From assembly GCA_016932295.1 (NCBI GenBank), contig JAFGDC010000059.1, forward strand, positions 1-14,559: a DNA stretch of 14,559 nucleotides, read 5' to 3'. The first letter of the stretch is position 1. Every line of letters begins with the position of its first letter. The notes under the pieces were generated by a model. That model made no database searches. It was given only the letters and a program-made list of their open reading frames with translations, and had not been told where the DNA came from. This document shows, in pieces, positions 6,877 to 13,839 of the stretch. Source of the stretch: a candidate division CSSED10-310 bacterium. Its GTDB lineage: Bacteria > CSSED10-310 > JAFGDC01. A program made the position numbers and the translations under genes.

Positions 6877-9474
6877 TCACCGGTACCCGAATTCCATGAC
6901 TTGGTATGCGCCGACGAGGTCGAAGGTGCCTGCCTGGAACGCCGCTCCATAGAAATACAATCCGGTGAATGATCCATCGACGTACGGCCATTCAAACACA
7001 AGCGCATCGACTGCCGGCATCGTCCATGCCGGCATGTCGTAGCGTTGAAAATCCAGTCCTTCCTCCAGCGGCTGCCACGATGGCCAGCACCAGTAGGAAT
7101 CACCGACTCCCAGCAGGATGTAGGCATCCAGGACGGCGTCCCCTGAATGCGGACCGAGGGTGAAATGCAGATCGAACAGGTCACCCTGAACGAGATCCCT
7201 GTCCTCCAGGAACAGGGTCATGCCATCCGAGGTGGGGCAGGCGGAGTTGTTGGTCGCGCCGGGAGTGCCTTCACCGAGCATCGCCCAGTCCGTGCCGCCG
7301 TCTGGACAGCGCCCGCAGGATATGTTGGTGCTTTGCGCGGCATAGGTCAGGCTGTCGATCGCGGTGACACCGTCAGCGCCGTAGAGTCCGATGGCGCCCC
7401 CTTCCTTCGACAATTTGAAGTTGGTGTGCAGATCGCCCTGCTCCTCGTCATCGTCACAGAAAAAGACCAGGAACCCGCCGGCCGTGACGACGAGATCGGG
7501 GATCATCCATTTCGTCGTGTGATAGAGTGAATCCGTCAGATACATACCCGCCAGGTTGACCGGTTCGGTTCCCGCGTTATGAAGCTCCAGCCAGTCTTCG
7601 TGTTCACCCGCTTCATCCGGATACACACTGGTGTTGGCTGCCATGAATTCGTTGATGAACAGGTTCAGGCCGGCGGTGGGGGAGACGTTCGCAGCCCCGG
7701 CCGTGCCATATGGCAGGCGCATCCAGCCGCCACTCCCGTCGGGCCATCTCCCCCAGACCGAATCCGCGGGGAGCGGCGGGTACTCGACGGTGTCGATGAG
7801 CGCATACTCGTCGGTAACAATATGTAAGAACAGTTCGCCTCCCTGCGGATCCAGGGAGAATGGCGCGTGATCGACGCCTTCAATCGTTTCACTGTCCATC
7901 CACAGGACTTCGAAACCACCATCCTGGATGTCAAGGGAAGGAAGTCGCCATTTGTCCGGAACCGAGATCTCATCGGTGAGATACATACCGGTGGTGGTTA
8001 CCAGGCCAGGTCCCAGGTTGTACAGTTCCAGCCATGGATCATGATCGCCGGCGCTGTCGGTGATCGAATGAGCGTTGACGGCCATCAGTTCATTCAGCCT
8101 GATATCGCTCGTCATGGCCAGTTCATCCAGCTCCGTTTTGACGAAGTCATGCCGATCGGCGACAAAACGCTTCAATCCGATTGCCCGGCCGACATCATTC
8201 GCCAGTCCCTGTTCGAATTCCTCGTTGGTGTAGTCCTTCCTGGTGTCCGCGTACACATCCTCCCGGATGATATCCGCCAGTTCATCTATACGAGAATCCA
8301 TGACCTCGGAGCTGAAACCCTCACGGAGCATCCGGGCCAGGGCGCGGTAATGATTCCGCACCAGCAGGGGCGAGTTCCACGATCTATCCGCCAGCGGCCT
8401 GCCGTATCCAGTCGTGTCCCGCCAGACCAGCGGCACCCCGGTCATGTCGAATGTGTCGGGGAAATACGAGGTGTACGTGGCGAATGCCATGTTGCAATCC
8501 CACAGCAGGTGTACAAAGCGGCCGTCGAAATCGCGGTGATACAGGTAATAGTTGTGGGCGGGTCCGATATAGGCATCCAGGTTGACGAACAGGATCGTGG
8601 CAGCGAACTGCCACACCATGGCATCGGTGTCCATGATGATGGGCAGCAGCGCGTCGAAATCCCCGTCGGGGGTGTTGTTCAATGCATCGATGACAGCAAT
8701 GAGATCCGTCCAGTCATCCAGGCTCTCGTTGGTCTTCTTCTCATAATACTCGGCATAGGTGGCGGGATCGTCCCCCCAGTAGTTCAGGTCGGCCATGTAC
8801 TCGCCTTTGTACAGGTTGCCATCTTCGCTTTCACCGTAGAGCCGGTCGCAGAATGTTCCATCGATCTGTTCAGCGGCGGTGAAGATCCCCCATGGTTCGC
8901 CGTTGATGATGACGCGGACGAATACCGCCCTGTGCGCGGGGGTGAACGCGGTGACGAAGTCAAGGAAAAGCTTCTCCCGAAGCATTGTCGGATCGCGGAA
9001 ATTGTTGTTCAGATTCAACTTCTTCAGACCAAGAAAGGTGCCTTCCGGATCCAGTTCATTGAAATCGATCTTGAATGATTTTTTCTCACCCGAATCCCAG
9101 AACGACGAGTGCCCCTTGAACCTGGCCCCGATCGGATCGACCGTGATGACCTCGGCCCCGTCCATGTAGTCCCACCGACAGGGCAGGTAGAAATCATCAT
9201 CGCCGATTACATAAGCGGTGTACAACGTGTTGTACCAATCACTGTCCTCGAAAGTGAGATGAATTTCATGGACATACGATTCATCGAAAAACGCGTCCGC
9301 ATCGTCCGCCATGGCAGTGGCGAGACAGGAGAACAGGCTGAGCACGGCGAGCGCTGGAATGACAAAACCACGGCGCCAGCAGTTACGGGCGACACGAATC
9401 CCGCTGCGCCCGGTGGCAGGGAAGCGCCGGTAGTTCGACCCGTCAATGGAGTTGCCTGTTGAAATAAACTGCAT
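6877..9474 (-). CDS. CotH-family secretory kinase with two lamin-tail domains and the shared C-terminal domain
   Basis: 865 residues from ATG 9474, chosen for GGAG eight bases upstream. The frame stays open to an ATG at 9633, but the extra 53 residues look non-coding. A basic N-region is followed by a hydrophobic segment at about 38-56 ending ATAMADD, a probable signal peptide. The CotH kinase domain covers about 66-450: ARFKGHSSF, KKSFKIDF (Lys 131-135), LKKLNLNNNFRDPTMLREKL, INGEPWGIFTAAEQID, and LLWDCNMAF at about 323-331, the expected metal/catalytic Asp motif. CotH proteins are atypical kinases that phosphorylate exported proteins. Two LTD repeats follow (about 457-595, LNELMAVN; and 602-742, INEFMAAN), then the shared tail (750-865). 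It is the first gene of the operon. Fusions of CotH to LTD domains are common in bacteria; the tail is what I do not recognise. The target protein is unknown; the tail-bearing neighbours are candidates. Confidence 0.88.
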   Translation of the reverse strand: MQFISTGNSIDGSNYRRFPATGRSGIRVARNCWRRGFVIPALAVLSLFSCLATAMADDADAFFDESYVHEIHLTFEDSDWYNTLYTAYVIGDDDFYLPCRWDYMDGAEVITVDPIGARFKGHSSFWDSGEKKSFKIDFNELDPEGTFLGLKKLNLNNNFRDPTMLREKLFLDFVTAFTPAHRAVFVRVIINGEPWGIFTAAEQIDGTFCDRLYGESEDGNLYKGEYMADLNYWGDDPATYAEYYEKKTNESLDDWTDLIAVIDALNNTPDGDFDALLPIIMDTDAMVWQFAATILFVNLDAYIGPAHNYYLYHRDFDGRFVHLLWDCNMAFATYTSYFPDTFDMTGVPLVWRDTTGYGRPLADRSWNSPLLVRNHYRALARMLREGFSSEVMDSRIDELADIIREDVYADTRKDYTNEEFEQGLANDVGRAIGLKRFVADRHDFVKTELDELAMTSDIRLNELMAVNAHSITDSAGDHDPWLELYNLGPGLVTTTGMYLTDEISVPDKWRLPSLDIQDGGFEVLWMDSETIEGVDHAPFSLDPQGGELFLHIVTDEYALIDTVEYPPLPADSVWGRWPDGSGGWMRLPYGTAGAANVSPTAGLNLFINEFMAANTSVYPDEAGEHEDWLELHNAGTEPVNLAGMYLTDSLYHTTKWMIPDLVVTAGGFLVFFCDDDEEQGDLHTNFKLSKEGGAIGLYGADGVTAIDSLTYAAQSTNISCGRCPDGGTDWAMLGEGTPGATNNSACPTSDGMTLFLEDRDLVQGDLFDLHFTLGPHSGDAVLDAYILLGVGDSYWCWPSWQPLEEGLDFQRYDMPAWTMPAVDALVFEWPYVDGSFTGLYFYGAAFQAGTFDLVGAYQVMEFGYR

Positions 9475-9843
9475 CGTCTGTCTCCGGTTCCAGTCGTGGG
9501 TTTCCGCAGGACTCGTAGAGGTCACGCTCCTTGCTTGGCCTCCCGCCGGGTGGATTGAAAAAATCATGCCGTATCCGGCAGGAATCAGCCGAAGTGTGGG
9601 TTCGAACTTGTCCTGTTCATGGTCGCCGTGCATTCCGTCACAAGTGTTGGCGTCGTTTTATGTGGTTCCGCGAATTCTTCTTGAGCAGGTCGCTGTTCAA
9701 CCTGTGTGAGCCCTGTGTGGGTCCACCTGGTCAATGGGCGCAATCGATTGCCGCGCCAAGGCGCGATCAGGCGGTCACAGCCCTCTTCGCGCATGATGGC
9801 GACGGCCTTGCCCTCATGGCTGTCGATGGAATGAAATCAGCCG

Positions 9844-9872
9844 ATTATAGAGATATATCAATGTATAAAATT
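9844..9872 (-). promoter_or_regulatory. Candidate promoter for the cotH operon
   Basis: On the minus strand a perfect TATAAT lies at 9849-9844 inside the most AT-rich stretch of the window, with a weak AATTTT 17 bases upstream and a TTGAAA further away. It would give a leader of roughly 360 bases before the start at 9474. The -35 match is poor, so this rests mainly on the -10 box, AT content and position. Confidence 0.3.
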
Positions 9873-10011
9873 TTCAAAATACACAACATCAGGCACGCTC
9901 ATTGCATTGTGCGCTTGGCGATGTGAGCGAAACAAGATGATGATGAACGCAAGAAATGGTCACACCGCCATCGTTCACTTGCCATGTGAGTCCCGCCTGC
10001 GACCGGAGTGC

Positions 10012-10029
10012 TCCGAACGCTTGTTCGGA
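10012..10029. other. Short perfect hairpin, TCCGAAC/GTTCGGA
   Basis: Seven-base-pair stem with a GCTT loop; a further GAG (10006-10008) can pair with CTC (10030-10032) across a three-base bulge. No T-run follows on either side, and the nearest gene end is about 500 bases away, so it is not an obvious terminator. Confidence 0.5.
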
Positions 10030-10260
10030 CTCTCCCGGTGCATTGGCGCAGTGCCGTTTCGTCGTCCTGCTCATGCCTGTTGTGACGATCCGCATCGGGA
10101 ATCCTTTGTTCACCCCGATGCATTGTGAGGAATGCGTTACGAAATAGTTCGGAGTTGGTGTGAATGAACGAGAAGTAAACACTTCGGCCTGCGTGATCGT
10201 GCCTGGGATTTGGTGATTGCGGATTGCGGATTAAAGGAGGGGGATGTGGGGGGGGATTGC

Positions 10261-10348
10261 AGAGGGAGTGCGTGGCGCCGGCAGAGGGAGCGCGTGGCGC
10301 CGGCAGAGGGAGTGCGTGGCGCCGGCAGAGGGAGCGCGTGGCGCCAGC
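10261..10348 (+). repeat. Four tandem 22-base units
   Basis: Units at 10261-10282, 10283-10304, 10305-10326 and 10327-10348 are near identical. Each begins AGAGGGAG, has a central (T/C)GCGTGGCGCC containing the palindrome GGCGCC, and ends GGC or AGC. Units alternate T and C at the ninth base (T, C, T, C), suggesting that a two-unit block was duplicated. There are no unique spacers, so it is not a CRISPR array. The last unit is joined to the dispersed hairpin repeat. Confidence 0.9.
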
Positions 10349-10381
10349 CGCGCCCTGGTTTCGCGAGTCGCCAGACTCGCG
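10327..10381 (+). repeat. Dispersed hairpin repeat (REP-like), copy A
   Basis: The last 22-base unit is followed by CGCGCCCTGGTTTCGCGAGT and a hairpin with stem GCGAGTC/GACTCGC around a GCCA loop (10363-10380). In this copy the stem extends to 8 bp through C10362-G10381. The same arrangement and orientation recurs at about 13.1 and 13.2 kb. Confidence 0.88.
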
Positions 10382-10526
10382 TCTTGGCCAATTTCCCGCG
10401 TACCCCTGCATGGCAGCGCGGCTGAAGGTCGCAACCATGGCATGCCCGGAGATGTCGGGTAAACCCGGCATCGCTGCGACCGGCAGGTTGGGTGGACAGT
10501 CCGGGCAGTGCTCTATCCCGTGCCGG

Positions 10527-11957
10527 TTACATGCCGTCGGGTGCTTCCTGGTCCTCGTCGAGATCCCAGTTGACTTTCAACCAGAATTTCTTCCGCATTT
10601 GCTGGATTTCTTCTTTACTGATTCCGTTCACTTCCATGTTGCTGAGTCCGAACTGTAGTTTTTCCCAGTCGAAATCAGGTGATGCCAGTTCGGGATTGGA
10701 TTCCAGCGACATATCCCACAGTTCGGTGCCGGGCAGGGGCGTGGCGATATAGAACACGACATAATCCAGGTCCAGTTCACGGGCGAACCGGAAGGTGTTC
10801 TCGATATGTTCTCTGGTTTCCCACGGGAAGCCGTACAGGAAGGTTCCCTTGACCGGTATGCCCAGTTCCTTGAAGATCGGGATGTAATCCCTGAAGGCCT
10901 GCATGGGGGTGGGTTTCCCCATCCGTTTCAAGGATTCCTCGTCGCCGGTCTCCACGGATGCCCACACCGAGTAACAGCCGGACTCCACCATTTTTTCTAT
11001 CACTTCCCTGTCCAGGGTATAGAAGGCGATGCCGTTCGGGGTCGCCCATGACAGGTTGAGGCGCCGTTCGATCATGCCGTTGAAGATGGCCAGCGCGCGT
11101 TCGCGGTCGGCGGTCAGGTTGTCGTCTTCCCAGTGGACCTCCCGCAGTCCATAGCGTTCAACGAGAAACTCCAGTTCATCCAGCACGTCCTTGGGATTCC
11201 TGGGACGGTACTTGCGTCCGTGCACGTTATAGGCGGCACAGAAATTGCACTTGAAGGGGCAGCCGCGGCTGGAGATGAACGTGGTGTAGGGGGTGTGCTT
11301 GAGATCGTCGCCGTGGGGTTTGGCAATGCGCGAGTAATCCATGATGTTGAACATGTTGCGATTCGGCCAGGGCAGGATGTCCACGTTTTGGATGGGCTCC
11401 AGCGGGCGATTGATGACTGCGTCGCCGGCCTCGTCCAGGAACGCGATGCCGTTGATCCGCCTGAGATCATAACCGTTCGCAATGCCTCTTAGTAAAAGGC
11501 CGGTGGTGAATTCGCCTTCGCCGATGACAACGAAATCAAGGGTGCCGTCCGACCGCCTCAGGCACTGTTCCGGCAGGGTCGAGGCGTGGTTGCCCCCCAG
11601 CACCGTGATGATTTCGGGATTCACTTCCCTGGCCAGCCTGCACATGTGCACCGCCAGGTTGAAGCTTTTGCTGAACATGCTGGAGACACCGACGACGTCG
11701 GGATTGAAGTCCCGAATGCGGGTCTTGATCTGTGCATCGGACAACCCGAACCTCACGCGGCCGTCCTTGGCTTCGTGTTCCTCTTCGAAGCCCTCCAGCA
11801 GGGTATCGACGCCGAGTACATCAAATTTTTCCATCTGCAGAACGGATGCGAGGTAAGCCAATCCTATGGGCAGGTCGACCCGCTTGCGGTCCTGGCCCTT
11901 CCAGACGATATTGGGTGGGTTGATGAGCATCACCCTCTTGATTCGGCGTCGTTTCAT
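10527..11957 (-). CDS. B12-binding-domain radical SAM enzyme (BchE/P-methylase-like class), function unassigned
   Basis: 476 residues; ATG 11957 with AAGGAG about six bases upstream. Residues about 8-150 form a Rossmann-like cobalamin-binding domain (INPPN near 12, VLGGNHAS at 119-126, VIGEGE at 144-149). It lacks a DxHxxG motif, as is usual for this class, in which cobalamin binds base-off without a His ligand. The radical SAM core carries CPFKCNFC: Cys 233, 237 and 240, the CxxxCxxC iron-sulfur motif. Further SAM-domain features are HWEDDNLTADRERA, ASVETGDEESL and GTFLYGFPWET. Length is normal and nothing is broken. Family members do methylations, cyclisations and ring rearrangements; the substrate cannot be told from sequence. 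It lies on the same strand as the cotH operon but about 1 kb upstream with repeats between, so it is probably a separate unit. Confidence 0.9.
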   Translation of the reverse strand: MKRRRIKRVMLINPPNIVWKGQDRKRVDLPIGLAYLASVLQMEKFDVLGVDTLLEGFEEEHEAKDGRVRFGLSDAQIKTRIRDFNPDVVGVSSMFSKSFNLAVHMCRLAREVNPEIITVLGGNHASTLPEQCLRRSDGTLDFVVIGEGEFTTGLLLRGIANGYDLRRINGIAFLDEAGDAVINRPLEPIQNVDILPWPNRNMFNIMDYSRIAKPHGDDLKHTPYTTFISSRGCPFKCNFCAAYNVHGRKYRPRNPKDVLDELEFLVERYGLREVHWEDDNLTADRERALAIFNGMIERRLNLSWATPNGIAFYTLDREVIEKMVESGCYSVWASVETGDEESLKRMGKPTPMQAFRDYIPIFKELGIPVKGTFLYGFPWETREHIENTFRFARELDLDYVVFYIATPLPGTELWDMSLESNPELASPDFDWEKLQFGLSNMEVNGISKEEIQQMRKKFWLKVNWDLDEDQEAPDGM

Positions 11958-12305
11958 TCCATTCTCCTTTCAGGCGGGATCAGGCACCTTATCCGCCGCA
12001 GCATGTTACGTGTTATCATCTGATTCATCAACTCTGAAGAAAAACGATGCGTTCCCGCCTGGCGCTGTCATGGCTGCCGCCGCTCCCGCCCGTTGAGTTC
12101 TCCTCAACTGGCTTGCGGGTCGGACATGATCTGAGTCTGGCGCTGCTGCTGTCGGGGATTACCCGCTCACTGCACTTGATCAATCATTGCAGGAAGCGCA
12201 TGCTGATACTATTCTGAACATCCACCAGAAGGGCTGGTACCATTTTTCTGCTTCGCATCGTGAAGGAAGCGCCCAATAGACGAGGGGGGCTGGTATTGTT
12301 GCGGT
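11958..12305. other. Intergenic region upstream of the radical SAM gene
   Basis: About 350 bases. It must hold the minus-strand promoter of the radical SAM gene; TTGATG followed 17 bases later by TAACAT near 12000-12030 is a weak candidate. A nested inverted repeat lies at 12085-12119: CCCGC/GCGGG outside and GTTGAG/CTCAAC (12092-12097/12103-12108) inside. Two short plus-strand open frames (12047-12217 and one ending at 12279) have no recognisable similarity; the second may be a remnant of whatever preceded the decayed gene. Confidence 0.4.
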
Positions 12306-12917
12306 TTGCTGGCGCTGCTTCTCACCGCTGTCGTTGCCGCGGCTCCGGGTCCCTTGCCCGGCCGAATTGTCGATCCGCTTGATCCGCTGGACCGCCACCT
12401 GATCGCGCCGGAGGAATACCGGAGGAATACCGGAGGAATCATCCCGTGCAGCATGATGCAAGCTACTATCGTCTCGACTCGCCCCTTTTCCAAATGGGCA
12501 ACTGGTACATCTTCCGCAAAAGCAAGGCGCTGTTCACATTCGGCAGCACCAAGCTGGCCTATGCCTTCGGTCTGCTGTCAGCCTACCAGCGCATCGGTGA
12601 CGGCGAACGCGTCGGGGAGGGGCTGAGATACTGGTGGGCATCCGGTTACAATTCCGAACAATATCCGGGCATGGTCAAGCTGGGTGATCCTTCCCTGCGG
12701 GTCATCGAACCGGAAAACCGGGGTCGCAGTGATGCGCCCCCGGCTGATTCGACCTTCACCGAGAGGCTGGTGTGGAGCAGCCGGAGGTCATCCTGGATTT
12801 CGACTGGCCGCCCGGCGCCGGCAGCTTGAAGGGGTATGGTTCCATGCCGCGTTCCTCCGGCCTGGCACGATGGAATTGATTGGCGAGGCCGCCGGCGTGG
12901 AGTTCGACTATTACTAG
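12306..12917 (+). pseudogene. Frameshifted remnant: signal peptide, gingipain-like (C25) peptidase end, shared C-terminal domain end
   Basis: Pieces in three frames read as one eroded gene. Frame A (from TTG 12306) gives a signal-peptide-like LLALLLTAVVAAAPG and then DRHLIAPEEY. Frame B (about 12440-12770) gives ALFTFGSTKLAYAFGLLSAY, VGEGLRYWW and YPGMVKLGDPSLRV, which resembles the end of gingipain-like C25 peptidases (GST..., then YGM...LGDPTLR). Frame C (from about 12770) gives QPEVILDFDWPPGAG. Frame A again (from about 12832) gives VWFHAAFLRPGTMELIGEA and VEFDYY, then stop TAG. The last two pieces match the end of the shared tail (VLDFTWP, YGAAFQAGTF, EFGY). The A-to-B break lies at an 11-base tandem repeat. 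The catalytic part of a C25 peptidase and most of the tail domain are absent, so there were deletions as well as frameshifts. The C25 assignment is moderate; the tail-domain match is firmer. Confidence 0.6.
12408..12440 (+). repeat. Three tandem copies of CCGGAGGAATA inside the remnant gene
   Basis: Copies at 12408-12418, 12419-12429 and 12430-12440 (last base differs). Because 11 is not a multiple of 3, each gain or loss changes frame. Removing one copy joins the signal-peptide frame exactly to the downstream peptidase-like frame (IAPEEYRRN, then HPVQHDASYY). Each copy also carries GGAGGA, a Shine-Dalgarno-like motif; the last is nine bases before a GTG at 12446. Confidence 0.9.
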
Positions 12918-13066
12918 CCGGCATCCACCATCCACCACCCACCGACTATAGGCACGACCGACCTGCGGGTGCTCTCGGATGGCCGATTTCAGTCGGCATC
13001 TTCACGCGACGGCTGTACTGAAGGAACCACAACAACCCAAAATCACGTTCTACCCAACCGCCGATC

Positions 13067-13142
13067 CTATGGACCGCGTGGTGCCACCAGAGGGAGCGCG
13101 TGGCGCCAGCCGCGCCCTGGTTATGCGAGTCGCCAGACTCGC
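13067..13142 (+). repeat. Dispersed hairpin repeat (REP-like), copy B, with one degenerate extra head unit
   Basis: A degenerate 22-base unit (13067-13088), then a good unit (13089-13110), then the CGCGCCCTGG segment and hairpin GCGAGTC-GCCA-GACTCGC at 13125-13142. Same orientation as copy A and nearly identical over the shared length; the TCCTGGCC that follows also resembles the TCTTGGCC after copy A. Confidence 0.88.
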
Positions 13143-13189
13143 GTCCTGGCCTTCTCGTCTTTGCATGCGCACACGAAGCGCCGGCCGCC

Positions 13190-13243
13190 CAATGGAGCGC
13201 GTGGCGCCAGCCGCGCCCTGGTTGCGCGAGTCGCCAGACTCGC
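13190..13243 (+). repeat. Dispersed hairpin repeat (REP-like), copy C
   Basis: One 22-base head unit (13190-13211) followed by the CGCGCCCTGG segment and the hairpin GCGAGTC-GCCA-GACTCGC (13226-13243). It lies 47 bases after copy B in the same orientation, with an unrelated spacer. Stem and loop are unchanged across all three copies, while the bases just before the stem differ (TTC, TTAT, TTGC). Confidence 0.88.
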
Positions 13244-13386
13244 CTCTGAGCCTTCTTTTCGTGCATGGCCGTACTGACCGCCTGCCCGCTGGCCGGCATC
13301 CGGGCATCATTGTCATGCGCCCCTTGATGCGTTGCCAGGCCTTGTACTCCGAGATACCCAAGCGACGAAGGTGTTTTTTGGGGTAG

Positions 13387-13405
13387 CCAGACCATCCTGG
13401 TCTGG
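13387..13405. other. Strong hairpin CCAGACCA/TGGTCTGG
   Basis: Eight-base-pair perfect stem with a TCC loop. A T-run lies just upstream on the plus strand rather than after the stem, and the minus-strand reading is followed by A-rich sequence, so it does not fit a rho-independent terminator. It shares GCCAGAC with the loop and stem of the dispersed repeat. Confidence 0.5.
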
Positions 13406-13839
13406 TTCTGGTCCATCCTGGTCCGGTTCCCGGTCCACAGTGGTTCAAGCCATTGCGCACGGAGCCCGAACCGACGCTTCCGACCAGGGCGGGCCACCCT
13501 GGCTACTCTCTGGGACAATAAGAACGAACCTGAATCGTGACAACCTGCCACTACTACCATAGCGGTAAATCTCCGGCGTGCGCCTGACAGCAAAGCCCTG
13601 CGCGCCGCCGGGGATCGAAAAACCCAGAGAGGCGATGGAGAATCGCAACAAACTGTTGAATAAGGATAACGCTGACTAAGCGGATCTGAAAATTCGAGGC
13701 TTTGAAATTGTTACTCGAGGTGTTACGAAATCGTTTTCATTGCGTCTTTCCTCTATGTGTAGTCTTGGTGGAATGCCGATTGAATAGACCTGTTCGAAGT
13801 GAATCGCCTGTTCATGTGAAGACTCGAAAGGGGAACGCC

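Larger units (their letters stand above)
9475..10526. other. Intergenic region between the cotH operon and the radical SAM gene
   Basis: About 1.05 kb with no gene I can support. From the cotH side it contains a leader of about 370 bases, the AT-rich candidate promoter, a 7-bp hairpin at 10012-10029, a doubled TTGCGGA near 10217, and the tandem 22-base array with the first dispersed hairpin repeat (10261-10381). The small open frames here are Arg/Pro/Ala-rich and follow the repeats, so I treat them as chance. I see no riboswitch or tRNA. Confidence 0.6.
12918..13839. other. Repeat-bearing intergenic region
   Basis: About 0.92 kb with no gene I can support. It holds dispersed repeat copies B and C, a strong 8-bp hairpin at 13387-13405 within two imperfect 21/22-base direct repeats (13392-13412 and 13413-13434), and an 8-base inverted pair GTAGCCAG/CTGGCTAC at 13383-13390 and 13499-13506. 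The final 150 bases are more AT-rich and should contain the promoter of the beta-helix gene, though I see no convincing -35/-10 pair. Confidence 0.55.

Noticed and set aside
6819..7184. N-terminal extension of the first arylsulfotransferase frame
   Set aside because: Overlaps the end of the CotH gene, has non-protein-like composition, and ATG 6818 has a near-perfect ribosome site and signal peptide.
7185..9078. Long plus-strand open frame (7867-9078) and similar ones opposite the CotH gene
   Set aside because: No recognisable domain, and the minus strand carries well-conserved CotH and LTD motifs across the whole stretch.
9585..9794. Minus-strand ORF of 69 residues in the cotH leader
   Set aside because: No convincing ribosome site and no domain; the opposite strand is equally open.
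10261..10348. CRISPR-like array
   Set aside because: The 22-base units are directly adjacent with no unique spacers, and no cas-like gene is present.
10137..10471. Pro/Ala/Arg-rich open frames on both strands over the repeat array
   Set aside because: They simply translate the GC-rich tandem repeats; no start context, no domain, and several overlapping frames are equally open.
12047..12217. Small plus-strand ORF of 56 residues with a hydrophobic middle
   Set aside because: No clear Shine-Dalgarno and no recognisable similarity; may be chance or a remnant.
13375..13405. Rho-independent terminator at the T-run and hairpin
   Set aside because: The T-run precedes the stem on the plus strand, and A-rich sequence follows it on the minus strand.
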